Source: Clostridia bacterium (GTDB lineage: Bacteria > Bacillota > Clostridia > Oscillospirales > SIG627). Taken from it: a stretch of 64,000 nucleotides of DNA. Below the pieces are notes generated by a model that was not told where the DNA came from, did not search any database, and saw only the letters and a list, made by a program, of their open reading frames with translations. Of this stretch, positions 17,199-26,477 are shown piece by piece. Every line of letters begins with the position of its first letter. Position 1 is the first letter of the stretch. The DNA is taken from contig JAFWZW010000024.1 in assembly GCA_017517325.1 (NCBI GenBank), forward strand, positions 54,370 through 118,369, read 5' to 3'. Made by a program: the position numbers and the translations under genes.

Positions 17199-18154
17199 TT
17201 CGTGAAAAAGCCATCGAGCTCCTGAGATCCGGCAAGGTCGACCGTGTATTGGGCTGGAAAGAGGGCGAATTTTTCTACGATCAGACGCCCCATCTGTTCC
17301 TCTCCCCCGAGGAAGTGGAACGCACGTTCGTTTATAACGGTTTTTCAGGTGCCAACCTTTCCAAGTATCTGGTAAAGGAGGGCTTGAAAGAGGGCGTCGT
17401 TGCCGTATTCCTGAAGCCCTGTGATACTTATTCCTTCAGCCAGCTCTTGAAGGAGCACCGCATTGCAAGAGATAAGATTTGGGCAGTGGGCATCCCCTGC
17501 GAAGGAAAGCTGGATATCGAGCTCCTCCGCAAAATGGGGATCCGCGGCATTAAGACCATTGAGGAAAAAGGAGACGAGCTTCTCGTTTCTACCATTTACG
17601 GTGAAAAGACCGTAGCGAAGAAGGACGTACTGGCAGAACGCTGTGCCAACTGCAAGAGCCGCAAGCACGTTCTTTACGACGAGCTTTTGGGTGAAGAGGG
17701 AGAGGTTTTAGATTCCGCCCGCTTCGATCAGATCGAAAAGCTGGAGCAAATGACCAGCGAGGAGAGATTTGCTTTCTGGCAGAACGAGCTTTCCCGCTGT
17801 ATCCGCTGTAACGCCTGCAGAAACGTATGTCCCGCCTGCACCTGCGAAAAATGTGTATTTGACAATGCAGATTCAGGCATTGCCTCCAAGGCACCCGCAT
17901 CCTCCTTTGAGGAGCAGAATTTCCACATCATCCGCGCCTTCCACGTGGTTGGAAGATGCACCGACTGCGGCGAATGCTCCCGCGTTTGCCCTCAGGGGAT
18001 CCCGCTCCATCTGATCAACCGAAAGTTCATCAAGGATATCAACGCCTTTTACGGTGCTTATCAGGCTGGGGAAAACCCAGACGAAAGAGCGCCTTTGACC
18101 AATTACAGCACCGAGGACATGGAGCCCGGTGATGTATTCAAGAAGGGAGAGTAA
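17186..18154 (+). CDS. FrhB/FlxB-like 4Fe-4S electron-transfer protein
   Basis: 322 aa. The N-terminal half resembles the FrhB/FdhB-type domain (hydrophobic core, VFLKPCDTYSF, AVGIPCEGKLDI). A CANCKSRKH site follows, then two ferredoxin motifs (CIRCNACRNVCPACTCEKC and CTDCGECSRVCPQGIP). Such proteins relay electrons between a flavin subunit and partner clusters. It is encoded between the MvhD-like and AsrA-like subunits. GGAGGATC site upstream. The precise subunit name (FlxB versus FlxC) cannot be settled from sequence alone. Confidence 0.75.
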   Translation: MQKVIREKAIELLRSGKVDRVLGWKEGEFFYDQTPHLFLSPEEVERTFVYNGFSGANLSKYLVKEGLKEGVVAVFLKPCDTYSFSQLLKEHRIARDKIWAVGIPCEGKLDIELLRKMGIRGIKTIEEKGDELLVSTIYGEKTVAKKDVLAERCANCKSRKHVLYDELLGEEGEVLDSARFDQIEKLEQMTSEERFAFWQNELSRCIRCNACRNVCPACTCEKCVFDNADSGIASKAPASSFEEQNFHIIRAFHVVGRCTDCGECSRVCPQGIPLHLINRKFIKDINAFYGAYQAGENPDERAPLTNYSTEDMEPGDVFKKGE

Positions 18155-18158
18155 GAAA

Positions 18159-19178
18159 ATGAAAAGCATTTCGTTATCAAATCTCCCCGAGCTTCTTTCC
18201 GCCATTGCAGCAAAGGAAGCGCTTTACCTCCCTGTTGACACCAAGGAAGGGGCCGAATATAAGGCCTATGCCGAGGGAGACAGCCTTTCCCTTGCCTGCA
18301 ACACCAACCGCTCCGCCAAGGATTTCTTCTTCCCTCAGGTGGAGGATATGGCGGCCTTCAAGGTGGAAGGCAAAAAGATCGAGATCATTGACGTTCGCAA
18401 GGAAACCGAGGATTTCGTGATCTTTGGTGCCAGAGCCTGCGACGTAAAGAGCTTTGAGGTCCTGGATCGGGTATTCCTTGCGGACCCCGTTGATACCTTC
18501 TATAAAAATCGCAGAGAGCATAGCACCGTGGTTGCCCTTGCTTGCTCTGCACCGGAAGAGACCTGCTTCTGTTCCTCCTTTGGGATCGACGCAGCTGAGC
18601 CTCAGGGTGATGTAAGCGCCTGGATCGCAGAAGGCAGAATGTTCTTCAAACCCAACACCCAAAAGGGTGAAACACTCCTTTCCGCCCTTTCCGCGCTTTT
18701 GGAAGAAAGCGACGGGGCAGCCGTGGAAAAAGCAAAGGAAGAGACCCGCACGATTATGGGTCAGCTTCCCCTGCAAAACCTGCCCACGGAGCATTTTAAG
18801 CCCGAAAAGCTGATGGAGCACTTCAACGACCCCAAATGGAAGGAGCTTTCTCAGGCCTGCATTGGTTGCGGTACCTGCACCTTCGTTTGCCCCACCTGTC
18901 AGTGCTTCGACATTCGTGATTTCGACACCGGAAACGGGATCCAGCGTTACCGCTGCTGGGATTCCTGTATGTATTCCGACTTTACGCAAATGGCGGCCGA
19001 TCAGCCCAGACACACGCAGTTGGAGCGCTTCCGCCAGAGATTTATGCACAAGCTTGTGTACTACCCTGCCAACAACGAAGGGCTCTTCGGCTGTGTAGGC
19101 TGTGGCAGATGCCTTGCAAAGTGCCCCATTTCCATGAACATTGCAAAGGTTATGAAAGCATTGGGAGGTGACAAATAG
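18159..19178 (+). CDS. sulfhydrogenase beta / AsrA-like 4Fe-4S subunit
   Basis: 339 aa. The family core FGARACDVKSFEVLDRVFL (about residues 92-110), a CSAPEETCFCSSFG segment and two C-terminal ferredoxin motifs (CIGCGTCTFVCPTCQC and CVGCGRCLAKCP) match the beta subunit of Pyrococcus sulfhydrogenase and anaerobic sulfite reductase AsrA, and the FlxB/C proteins. It should pass electrons from the following NAD(P)H oxidoreductase. The ATG at 18159 lies 4 nt after the previous stop; its stop overlaps the next GTG by one base. Confidence 0.8.
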   Translation: MKSISLSNLPELLSAIAAKEALYLPVDTKEGAEYKAYAEGDSLSLACNTNRSAKDFFFPQVEDMAAFKVEGKKIEIIDVRKETEDFVIFGARACDVKSFEVLDRVFLADPVDTFYKNRREHSTVVALACSAPEETCFCSSFGIDAAEPQGDVSAWIAEGRMFFKPNTQKGETLLSALSALLEESDGAAVEKAKEETRTIMGQLPLQNLPTEHFKPEKLMEHFNDPKWKELSQACIGCGTCTFVCPTCQCFDIRDFDTGNGIQRYRCWDSCMYSDFTQMAADQPRHTQLERFRQRFMHKLVYYPANNEGLFGCVGCGRCLAKCPISMNIAKVMKALGGDK

Positions 19179-20005
19179 TGGAAAAAGAAGCTTTGATTCC
19201 CGAGATCGGTATCGTTACCGACATTCGCATCGACACCCCTGACGTTCGCACCTTCCGCGTGGTTACACCCGACGGTAAAAAGCCCTTCGTACACATTCCC
19301 GGTCAGTGCGCTATGCTTTCCATTCCCGGCGTAGGTGAGGCGCTGTTTTCCATTACCTCCTCCCCCACCAACACCGAATTTATGGAGTTTTCCATTAAGA
19401 AGTGCGGCTGTGTTACCAGCTTTCTTCACTCCATTGAGCCCGGCCAGTACGTAACCATCCGCGGCCCTTACGGCAACGGATTCCCGGTGGAGAGCGCCTT
19501 TAAAGGCAAGGACATGCTCTTCGTGGCAGGCGGTATCGGCCTCGCGCCCTTGCGCTCCGTTATCAATTACTGCCGCCATTACCGCGAAAACTACGGCAAG
19601 ATCGACATCGTTTACGGCTCCCGCTCTATGCAGGATCTGGTGGATTACAACGAGATCGTGGAGGAATGGTGCAAAGAGGACGGGATCAGCGTTCATCTGA
19701 CCATTGACCGCGAACAACCCGAATGGGACGGCCACGTAGGCTTCGTGCCCAATTTCGTAAAGGAATTGCAGTTCGACACCAACAAGACCGCTGTTCTCTG
19801 CGGCCCGCCCATTATGATCAAATTCACCCTTGCAGGACTTCAGGAAATGGGCTTCAAGAAGGACCAGATCTACACCACCCTTGAGATGCGTATGAAATGC
19901 GGCATCGGTAAATGCGGCAGATGCAACTTAGGTGACAAGTTTATTTGCAAAGACGGACCGGTCTTCCGCTTCGATCAGCTGGAAGAGCTTCCGGATGAAT
20001 ATTGA
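19178..20005 (+). CDS. FlxA/AsrB-like FAD- and NAD(P)H-binding oxidoreductase
   Basis: 275-aa ferredoxin-reductase-fold protein. Order: FAD domain (SITSSPTNTEFMEFSIK), NAD(P) domain (VAGGIGLAPLRSVI near residue 116; CGPPIMI near 208), and a C-terminal [2Fe-2S] cysteine cluster CGIGKCGRC...C as in dihydroorotate dehydrogenase electron-transfer and AsrB/FlxA subunits. It is the likely NAD(P)H entry point of the complex. GTG start at 19178 immediately at the previous stop. Confidence 0.86.
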   Translation: MEKEALIPEIGIVTDIRIDTPDVRTFRVVTPDGKKPFVHIPGQCAMLSIPGVGEALFSITSSPTNTEFMEFSIKKCGCVTSFLHSIEPGQYVTIRGPYGNGFPVESAFKGKDMLFVAGGIGLAPLRSVINYCRHYRENYGKIDIVYGSRSMQDLVDYNEIVEEWCKEDGISVHLTIDREQPEWDGHVGFVPNFVKELQFDTNKTAVLCGPPIMIKFTLAGLQEMGFKKDQIYTTLEMRMKCGIGKCGRCNLGDKFICKDGPVFRFDQLEELPDEY

Positions 20006-20030
20006 TTCTTCGGTGAAAGGATAAAGTACA

Positions 20031-20705
20031 ATGGAACAAACCGTTAATATTTTTCTGTACGGCAAAAAATACGCCGTACCCTCCAATCTTACCATTATGG
20101 CCGCAATGGAATATGCCGGCTATCAGCTCACCCGCGGTTGCGGATGCCGCAACGGCTTCTGCGGTGCCTGCGCTACCATCTACCGCATCAAGGGTGACAC
20201 CGAACTGAAGGTCTGCCTCGCCTGCCAGACCAAGGTGGAAGAGAATATGTACATCGCAACCCTTCCCTTCTTCCCGCTGGTAAAGCAGGTTTACGACATT
20301 CAGAAGATCGGTCCTACCGAACAGATCATGATGCAGCTTTACCCCGAGATCTACAGCTGTATCGGCTGCAACGCCTGCACCAAGGCTTGCACCCAGAGCC
20401 TGAACGTTATGCAGTACATTGCATACGCACAGAGAGGCGAATATGAAAAGTGCGCGGAAGAGAGTTTTGACTGCGTTATGTGCGGTGTTTGCTCCTCCCG
20501 TTGCCCCGCAGGCATCAGTCATCCGCAGGTGGCAATGCTGGCAAGAAGACTCAACGGAAAATACCTGGCTCCCGAATGCGGCCACTTAAAGGACCGCGTG
20601 AAAGAGATCAACGACGGTACCTTCCAGGAGCTGATGGAAGCTTTGATGCAAAAGCCTCTGACAGAGCTGAAGGAACTGTACAACAACCGCGAGATCGAGA
20701 AATAA
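20031..20705 (+). CDS. FrdB/SdhB-like iron-sulfur subunit
   Basis: 224 aa. The N-terminal plant-type [2Fe-2S] fold (CGCRNGFCGAC near residue 38 and CLAC near 65) is followed by two ferredoxin motifs (CIGCNACTKACT and CVMCGVCSSRCP). This is the FrdB layout, except that the C-terminal motifs look like two [4Fe-4S] sites. It has no CCG domain, unlike methanogen TfrB, but HdrB is encoded in the same operon. AAAGGA site. It pairs with the following flavoprotein. Confidence 0.85.
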   Translation: MEQTVNIFLYGKKYAVPSNLTIMAAMEYAGYQLTRGCGCRNGFCGACATIYRIKGDTELKVCLACQTKVEENMYIATLPFFPLVKQVYDIQKIGPTEQIMMQLYPEIYSCIGCNACTKACTQSLNVMQYIAYAQRGEYEKCAEESFDCVMCGVCSSRCPAGISHPQVAMLARRLNGKYLAPECGHLKDRVKEINDGTFQELMEALMQKPLTELKELYNNREIEK

Positions 20706-20717
20706 GGGGGGATCACG

Positions 20718-22313
20718 ATGTATAACGAAAAAATGCGCGAATCCATGGCAAAGGTGGAAGCAAACCGCGAAGCCAACGCAAAAATGGATCCCAGAAGAAT
20801 GACCGCCGAGGAGAAGGAAACGCTGCTTGCAACCTTCCACCCCGACTATATTGAAAACCAATTTACCACCCTGACTGTAGGCCCCAACAAGGGCGAAAAG
20901 GTTCCCCTTGAGCTTTGCGCTTTGCTGGAAGCCAATTCCAGAGTAAAGGGATTGCAGATCGATCTGGAAAACCCTACCTACGACGTTGACGTTCTCATCA
21001 TCGGTGGCGGCGGTGCCGGATCCAGCGCGGCCATCGAAGCCCACGAAAAGGGCGCAAACGTTATGATCGTTACCAAGCTTCGTATTGGTGACGCCAATAC
21101 GATGATGGCTGAGGGCGGTATTCAGGCGGCTGACAAGCCCAATGACTCCCCTGCGATCCACTATATCGACGCTTTAGGCGGCGGTCACTTTGCCAACAAG
21201 CCTGAGCTTCTTTACCGCCTTGTAACCGAAGCACCCGATGCCATTGCCTGGCTGAACGATTTAGGCGTTGAATTTGACAAAATGCCCGACGGTACTATGG
21301 TCACCACCCACGGTGGCGGTACCAGCCGCAAGAGAATGCACGCCGCAAAAGACTATTCCGGTGCCGAGATCATGCGTACCCTGCGTGATGAGGTATTAAA
21401 CCGCGATATTCCCGTTGTGGATTTCACCAGTGCCATTGAGCTGATTCTGGACGACAAGGGCAATGCCGCAGGCGCCGTTCTTATGAATATGGAAACCGGC
21501 GAAATTATGGTGGCACGTGCCAAAACCGTGATCATTGCCACCGGCGGTTGCGGAAGACTGCACTATCAGGGCTTTCCCACCTCCAACCACTACGGTGCCA
21601 CCGCAGACGGTTTGGTTCTGGGCTACCGCGCCGGGGCCAAGCTTCTCTATCAGGACACCCTGCAGTATCACCCCACCGGTGCCGCTTACCCCGAACAGAT
21701 CTTCGGCGCGCTGGTTACCGAAAAGGTACGCTCTCTGGGTGCTATGCTCATCAACGTTGACGGCGTTCCCTTTATGAATCCTCTGGAGACCCGTGACGTT
21801 TCCGCCGCTTCCATCATTCGCGAATGCAAGGAGCGGGGCAAGGGCGTTGAGACTCCCGAGGGCTACGGCATCTGGCTCGACACGCCTATGATCGAGCTGA
21901 AGGGCGGCGAGGGCACCATCGAAAAGAGAATCCCCGCCATGATGAGAATGTTCGGCAAATACGGTATTGACATCCGCAAAGAGCCCATCCTCATTTACCC
22001 CACCCTGCACTATCAGAATGGCGGTCTTGAGATCAAGGCTGACAACGAGACCTGCATTCCCGGTCTTTACGTTGCAGGGGAAGCCGTTGGCGGTATTCAC
22101 GGCAGAAACCGCCTGATGGGCAACTCCCTTTTGGATATCATCGTATTCGGCAGAAGCGCCGGTAAGAACGCCGCCGACAAGGCAAAGGACGTTGTACTGG
22201 GCAAGCTGACTCTGGATCACGTCGAAAAATTCGCCAAGGAAATGGAAGATGCCGGCATCAAAACCGACGTTGTTTCCCCAAAACTCCTTCCCGATTACAC
22301 CAGAAAGGTTTAA
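20718..22313 (+). CDS. fumarate reductase/succinate dehydrogenase-like flavoprotein subunit
   Basis: 531 aa. A 90-residue N-terminal extension precedes the FAD motif VLIIGGGGAGSSAAIEA (residues 96-101 GGGGAG). The active-site elements of the fumarate reductase family are present: YHPTG (His318), Arg338, His431 in the LHYQNGG segment, and Arg465 in the HGRNRLMGNSLLD loop. The usual RGEGG after the catalytic Arg reads RSLGA instead. The likely reaction is fumarate reduction to succinate in the cytosol, but another enoate cannot be excluded. No cytochrome b or membrane anchor gene follows. Last gene of the operon. Confidence 0.85.
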   Translation: MYNEKMRESMAKVEANREANAKMDPRRMTAEEKETLLATFHPDYIENQFTTLTVGPNKGEKVPLELCALLEANSRVKGLQIDLENPTYDVDVLIIGGGGAGSSAAIEAHEKGANVMIVTKLRIGDANTMMAEGGIQAADKPNDSPAIHYIDALGGGHFANKPELLYRLVTEAPDAIAWLNDLGVEFDKMPDGTMVTTHGGGTSRKRMHAAKDYSGAEIMRTLRDEVLNRDIPVVDFTSAIELILDDKGNAAGAVLMNMETGEIMVARAKTVIIATGGCGRLHYQGFPTSNHYGATADGLVLGYRAGAKLLYQDTLQYHPTGAAYPEQIFGALVTEKVRSLGAMLINVDGVPFMNPLETRDVSAASIIRECKERGKGVETPEGYGIWLDTPMIELKGGEGTIEKRIPAMMRMFGKYGIDIRKEPILIYPTLHYQNGGLEIKADNETCIPGLYVAGEAVGGIHGRNRLMGNSLLDIIVFGRSAGKNAADKAKDVVLGKLTLDHVEKFAKEMEDAGIKTDVVSPKLLPDYTRKV

Positions 22314-22320
22314 TTCGTAT

Positions 22321-22357
22321 AAAAAAAGAAGATCACGAACGTGATCTTCTTTTTTTG
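22321..22357. terminator. bidirectional terminator of the fumarate reductase operon
   Basis: A perfect inverted repeat: AAAGAAGATCAC, a tight loop, GTGATCTTCTTT, with A and T runs outside. It lies between the convergent flavoprotein and DUF4886 genes. Confidence 0.88.
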
Positions 22358-22369
22358 TTTGCTTATCTT

Positions 22370-23230
22370 TTATACCGCGGGAACTTCCCAAGGGTACTCC
22401 AGCGCGTAGTTGGCGCAGGTTTTAATGATCTCTTTCATTTCAGCATCCAGGATCAGATCCCCTTCGGGAACGTAATGTGCCTGGCGGTACTGAGCAGGAA
22501 GCATATCCAGTTTTACTTCTTCAATGGGCTTACCGGTAAACTGTGCATAGAAAGTGTAAGAAGCCATAATTCTACCGAAATCCGACAGATGGGTGTAATC
22601 ACGGTAGATCCGATCCTGCGGGATCTTCAGCACGTGAGCGGCATAGAAAATGGCGGCGCCGGTGCAAATATGCTTAGTATAGGTAGGATCGGGAAGGATG
22701 TTCTCTTTTGCGGTATTGGTATAAACGCCGAATTGAACGAAGGGATCGTGGCCGTAAGCTTCAACCAAAAAACTCTTAATGGTCTTAGGGGGCTTTCTCC
22801 ACCAATCATCGGAAAAGAACTTCTCGTCATTGGGGTTGGGCCAGGAGGTATGCCAAGCAAAAACGTGCTCCGAGGGAACGTGGGCGTTTACATATTCCTC
22901 AAGACTGCGGCGGGCCTCCAGATTGAGTTTTTCCGCTTGCATATCGCGTTTACCCGGCTGGAGAAAGATCATATCCCAATCCTGATCCTCCAAAGCGCCC
23001 TGCATGGTGTACCCACGTTTGCGGGTATTGGTGCCGTCACCGTTGCTTCTGTAATAGTCGTAAACGCTTTGGTTTTGGGCAGAAAAATCTACGTGCTGCC
23101 GGATCAAGCACCCGCTGTAATACAAAAAACCGATGGTATACGGCTGTTCATACCCCTGTGCGTTAAACACGCGGGAGAGGTGATGACAAACGTCGTTAGA
23201 ATGGCTGTTTCCAAGAATCAGAAATTTCAT
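22370..23230 (-). CDS. DUF4886-type SGNH hydrolase
   Basis: 286 aa, no signal peptide. The N-terminal block LILGNSHSND carries the nucleophile-type Gly-Asn-Ser of the SGNH/GDSL superfamily. The C-terminal RDYTHLSDFGR carries the Asp-x-x-His dyad. This combination matches DUF4886, putative esterases of unknown substrate, perhaps acting on acylated glycans. The ATG at 23230 is preferred over 23242 because a weak GAGAA lies upstream. Last gene of the minus-strand glyA unit. Confidence 0.7.
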   Translation of the reverse strand: MKFLILGNSHSNDVCHHLSRVFNAQGYEQPYTIGFLYYSGCLIRQHVDFSAQNQSVYDYYRSNGDGTNTRKRGYTMQGALEDQDWDMIFLQPGKRDMQAEKLNLEARRSLEEYVNAHVPSEHVFAWHTSWPNPNDEKFFSDDWWRKPPKTIKSFLVEAYGHDPFVQFGVYTNTAKENILPDPTYTKHICTGAAIFYAAHVLKIPQDRIYRDYTHLSDFGRIMASYTFYAQFTGKPIEEVKLDMLPAQYRQAHYVPEGDLILDAEMKEIIKTCANYALEYPWEVPAV

Positions 23231-23257
23231 TATTTTTCTCATTTGATAGATGATAAT

Positions 23258-23662
23258 TTACTTTAAAGCATCTTTTTGAAAAAGAAATACGGTGGAGACC
23301 AAAAGGCAAAGGGTAATGCACACTCCCACAGGGGAAAGATAATCCAGACCGTAAATGACGGGAGAAAAAACAGAGAGCGCAGAAGCGGAAAGAGAGATCA
23401 AAAAGGTTTTTCCGGGAGTTACGGCTTTTTTCAAAAGGGAAACCACGATCAAGATCACAAGAAGCACCGTAAGAATACCGGTCAGAAGGGGGAACACGAC
23501 GCCATAACCATAAACGGTCATATCAAAATAGGAAAAAAATACGCGCTTGGTCCCTTCTCCCTCGTCTACCGCAAATTTCAGAACGGCGCCGTACGGCAGG
23601 ATCTCCAAAACCAAGGCGGCAAGGGAAAAGACCAATGCAAGGATCTTTTTCATTTGCTTCAT
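23258..23662 (-). CDS. small integral membrane protein
   Basis: 134 aa with four predicted transmembrane helices and a 20-residue polar loop after the first. No family is recognised. A perfect AAAGGAGG site precedes the ATG. It sits between rdgB and the DUF4886 gene on the same transcript. Confidence 0.65.
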   Translation of the reverse strand: MKQMKKILALVFSLAALVLEILPYGAVLKFAVDEGEGTKRVFFSYFDMTVYGYGVVFPLLTGILTVLLVILIVVSLLKKAVTPGKTFLISLSASALSVFSPVIYGLDYLSPVGVCITLCLLVSTVFLFQKDALK

Positions 23663-23684
23663 AGCATCCTCCTTTAGTAAAAGA

Positions 23685-24257
23685 TTACAGCTGCTCTAAA
23701 AGTGCCTGCAAGGCTTTTGCACGGTGGCTGATGCGATTTTTTTCTTCGGGGGAAATTTCAGCTGCGGTTTTGCCGTATTCCTCCAAAAAGAAGTAGGGGT
23801 CGTAGCCGAAACCGCCATTCCCACGGGGGTTATCCACAATAGTGCCGCAAAGCTTTCCGAAGGCGTGCTTTTCACTTCCGTCGGGAAATGCGATGGAGAC
23901 GGCACAAGCGTAATGGGCGTTTCTGTTTTCCACCCCTGAAAGCTTCTCGATCAAAAGGCGGTTGTTGGCTTCGTCATCCCCGTGGCGACCGCAAAAGCGG
24001 GCGGAATAAATCCCCGGGGCACCGTCCAGCGCATCCACACAGATCCCGCTATCGTCCGCCAAAGCGGCACAGCCGGATATTTCGGCAATTTCACGGGCCT
24101 TTTTCTGCGCATTCTCAAGGAAGGTGGCGCCGTCCTCCACGGTTTCGTGGTCGATGCCTGCTTCCTTCATAGAGAGGATCTCATCAAATTTGCCGCCTAA
24201 AATGGCGCGGATCTCACGAAGCTTTCCGGCATTGCCAGAAGCAATGATCAATTTCAT
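23685..24257 (-). CDS. rdgB: non-canonical purine NTP pyrophosphatase (RdgB/HAM1)
   Basis: 190-aa cytosolic house-cleaning enzyme that hydrolyses ITP, dITP and XTP to monophosphates. The N-terminal IIASGNAGKLREI, the ALADDSGICVDALDGAPGIYSARF active-site stretch and the terminal SHRAKAL motif are all present. The ATG at 24257 follows GAGGAC and lies directly after the glyA stop; the longer frame overlaps glyA and is rejected. Confidence 0.95.
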   Translation of the reverse strand: MKLIIASGNAGKLREIRAILGGKFDEILSMKEAGIDHETVEDGATFLENAQKKAREIAEISGCAALADDSGICVDALDGAPGIYSARFCGRHGDDEANNRLLIEKLSGVENRNAHYACAVSIAFPDGSEKHAFGKLCGTIVDNPRGNGGFGYDPYFFLEEYGKTAAEISPEEKNRISHRAKALQALLEQL

Positions 24258-24258
24258 A

Positions 24259-25500
24259 TCAGTCCTCGTAGATGGGAAATTTTTCGCAAAGAGCAACAAC
24301 TTCTGCACTGACGCGCTCACGGTTGCCTTCAAAGTCAAGAGCAATATCGCGGATCCAGAGGGCGATCCTTTCCATTTCCGCTACGCCGAAGCCGCGGGAG
24401 GTAACGGCAGGGGTACCAAGGCGCATACCGCTGGTAACAAAGGGGCTTTCGGGATCATCGGGAATGGCGTTTTTATTAACGGTGATATGAACTGCATCCA
24501 ATCTTGCCTGCATTTCCTTGCCGGTAACCTTGAAGTTGCGAAGGTCGATGAGCATCAGGTGATTATCGGTACCGCCGGAGACCACGCGGAAGCCTGCCTT
24601 TTCCATAGCGGCGGCAAGGGCGGAGGCGTTCTCCACGATCTTCTTTTGATATTCCACAAATTCAGGCTTCATAGCCTCTGCAAAGGATACGGCCTTTGCT
24701 GCAATGATGTGCTCCAGAGGGCCGCCTTGAATACCGGGAAATACGGCTTTGTCGATCTGCTTGGCAAACTCTTCCTTGCAAAGGATAAGGCCACCGCGGG
24801 GACCGCGCAGGGTCTTATGGGTGGTGGTGGTCACAACGTCGGCATAAGGCACGGGCGAGGGATGGAGCCCTGCGGCGACCAGACCTGCGATGTGGGCCAT
24901 ATCTACCATATAGTAAGCACCCACCTCTTTCGCGATCTCTCCGATCTTCTTAAAGTCAATGGTGCGGGAATAAGCGCTGGCACCTGCAATGATCATCTTG
25001 GGCTTGCATTCCAGAGCCTTGGCGCGGAGGTCGTCATAATTGAGTACTTCGGATTTTTCATCTACACCGTAGGAAACGATGTTGTAGTATTTGCCGGAAA
25101 TATTGGCAGGAGAGCCGTGGGAAAGGTGACCGCCGTGGGCAAGAGAAAGGCCCATCACCGTATCACCGGGCTGTACCAGGGCAAAAAACACCGCAAGGTT
25201 TGCAGAAGCGCCGCAATGGGGCTGAACGTTGGCGTGATCAGCACCGAAGAGTTTCTTTGCTCTTTCAATAGCAAGAGTCTCAACCTCGTCGATGTGCTCA
25301 CAGCCGCCGTAATAACGCTTGCCGGGATATCCCTCGGCATATTTATTGGTCAGAACCGTTCCTGCGGCAAGAAGCGTTGCCTTAGAAACGATGTTCTCGG
25401 AGGCGATCAATTCAATGTTGTGTCTCTGACGTGAAAGCTCACGGTCGCAAGCGGCATAAACCTCAGGGTCGTACTGTTTCAGTTCATCAAAAAAATTCAT
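24259..25500 (-). CDS. glyA: serine hydroxymethyltransferase
   Basis: 413-aa PLP enzyme that converts serine and tetrahydrofolate to glycine and methylene-THF. The start region LIASENIVS, the PLP-lysine motif [15 protein letters not shown] (Lys near residue 226) and the normal length make this certain. GAAGGAG site. The gene is 27 nt downstream of the polysaccharide deacetylase and directly upstream of rdgB on one transcript. Confidence 0.97.
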   Translation of the reverse strand: MNFFDELKQYDPEVYAACDRELSRQRHNIELIASENIVSKATLLAAGTVLTNKYAEGYPGKRYYGGCEHIDEVETLAIERAKKLFGADHANVQPHCGASANLAVFFALVQPGDTVMGLSLAHGGHLSHGSPANISGKYYNIVSYGVDEKSEVLNYDDLRAKALECKPKMIIAGASAYSRTIDFKKIGEIAKEVGAYYMVDMAHIAGLVAAGLHPSPVPYADVVTTTTHKTLRGPRGGLILCKEEFAKQIDKAVFPGIQGGPLEHIIAAKAVSFAEAMKPEFVEYQKKIVENASALAAAMEKAGFRVVSGGTDNHLMLIDLRNFKVTGKEMQARLDAVHITVNKNAIPDDPESPFVTSGMRLGTPAVTSRGFGVAEMERIALWIRDIALDFEGNRERVSAEVVALCEKFPIYED

Positions 25501-25527
25501 TTCTCTATTCTCCTTCTTTATATCTCT

Positions 25528-26418
25528 TTATTTTTCGGTACGCGGATCCAAAACCGCAAGTTCACCGGGATTTACCGTTACAATGCGAATGGGATCTTTT
25601 CTCGCAAGCATAACCCGCAACGTAACCGGAACGGCAGTGGGGTTATAAACCTTCGTCTGATCGGCGAAAAATTCCAAGCTATGATAGGCGTGCAGGTAGT
25701 TGAAAAATTCGATATTGGTGCAATACCAGATATCATCTCGGTTGCCTACGCATTCAAGAAGCTCTTCCATAACGTTCCAATTATCAGCTAAATTGAACTC
25801 ATAACTATGGCCCCAAACGGAGAAAAGGTATGGGATTTTCATTTCATTTTCTTCGCTTGCTTCCACAAACTGCTTTGCAAGCTCCATAAGCTGAGGGTTC
25901 GTATGTTTGCAAGTACACGCCCAACGAAGGGGATCGGAAGGCAAGGAGAAATCCCCCGTTGTCTTGGTCGTTCTGGCATAACGGAAGCCGCAAGCCTTCA
26001 CGGCTTCAACACCCTTGTCGTCGTGGGTTCCGTATGCATAGGCAAGTCCACGGCAAGGGATTCCCAGCATATCCTCTAAATTCTTCCGGTCGGAAATCAA
26101 CTCCCAAGTGGCAGCGCCCTGATCCATAAGGGAAAGCGAAGCGTGGGTCAGTCCGTGAGCAGCGATCTCTGCAATATCGGAATTTTTTTCAAAAAATTCC
26201 AGAAAACGCCTACGGTTCATACGGCAACGCGGCTCTTCAAAATCCGGCTGATCCAGATCATCGCGGATGCGCTTGATGCCGGAGTTGATATTAAAGGTAC
26301 CTTTCACGCCGTACTTTCTCATCAGATCGGCAAGGCGAAAATCCGATTCAACACCGTCATCGTAGCTTAAGGTAAAGGCTTTCGCCTTTCCACCGGGAAA
26401 CAACATGTTTACGATCAT
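25528..26418 (-). CDS. polysaccharide deacetylase family protein
   Basis: 296 aa, NodB-like (carbohydrate esterase 4). Motif 1 is TLSYDDGVESD with the catalytic Asp and metal Asp; motif 2 is HGLTHASL with the H-x3-H zinc pair. No signal peptide is visible, so it may be cytosolic, which is unusual for peptidoglycan deacetylases; intracellular sugar or amide deacetylation is possible. GAGGTG site. First gene of the deacetylase-glyA-rdgB unit. Confidence 0.85.
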   Translation of the reverse strand: MIVNMLFPGGKAKAFTLSYDDGVESDFRLADLMRKYGVKGTFNINSGIKRIRDDLDQPDFEEPRCRMNRRRFLEFFEKNSDIAEIAAHGLTHASLSLMDQGAATWELISDRKNLEDMLGIPCRGLAYAYGTHDDKGVEAVKACGFRYARTTKTTGDFSLPSDPLRWACTCKHTNPQLMELAKQFVEASEENEMKIPYLFSVWGHSYEFNLADNWNVMEELLECVGNRDDIWYCTNIEFFNYLHAYHSLEFFADQTKVYNPTAVPVTLRVMLARKDPIRIVTVNPGELAVLDPRTEK

Positions 26419-26454
26419 AATACACCTCTTGAATTTGTGTGCAAATTAAAAACA

Positions 26455-26477
26455 AATGTCCTGTAACAAAAGACATT
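26455..26477. promoter_or_regulatory. possible operator at the deacetylase promoter
   Basis: An inverted repeat AATGTC-(11 nt)-GACATT overlaps the -10 box of the promoter at 26475-26503. The binding protein is unknown and the arms are short. Confidence 0.3.
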
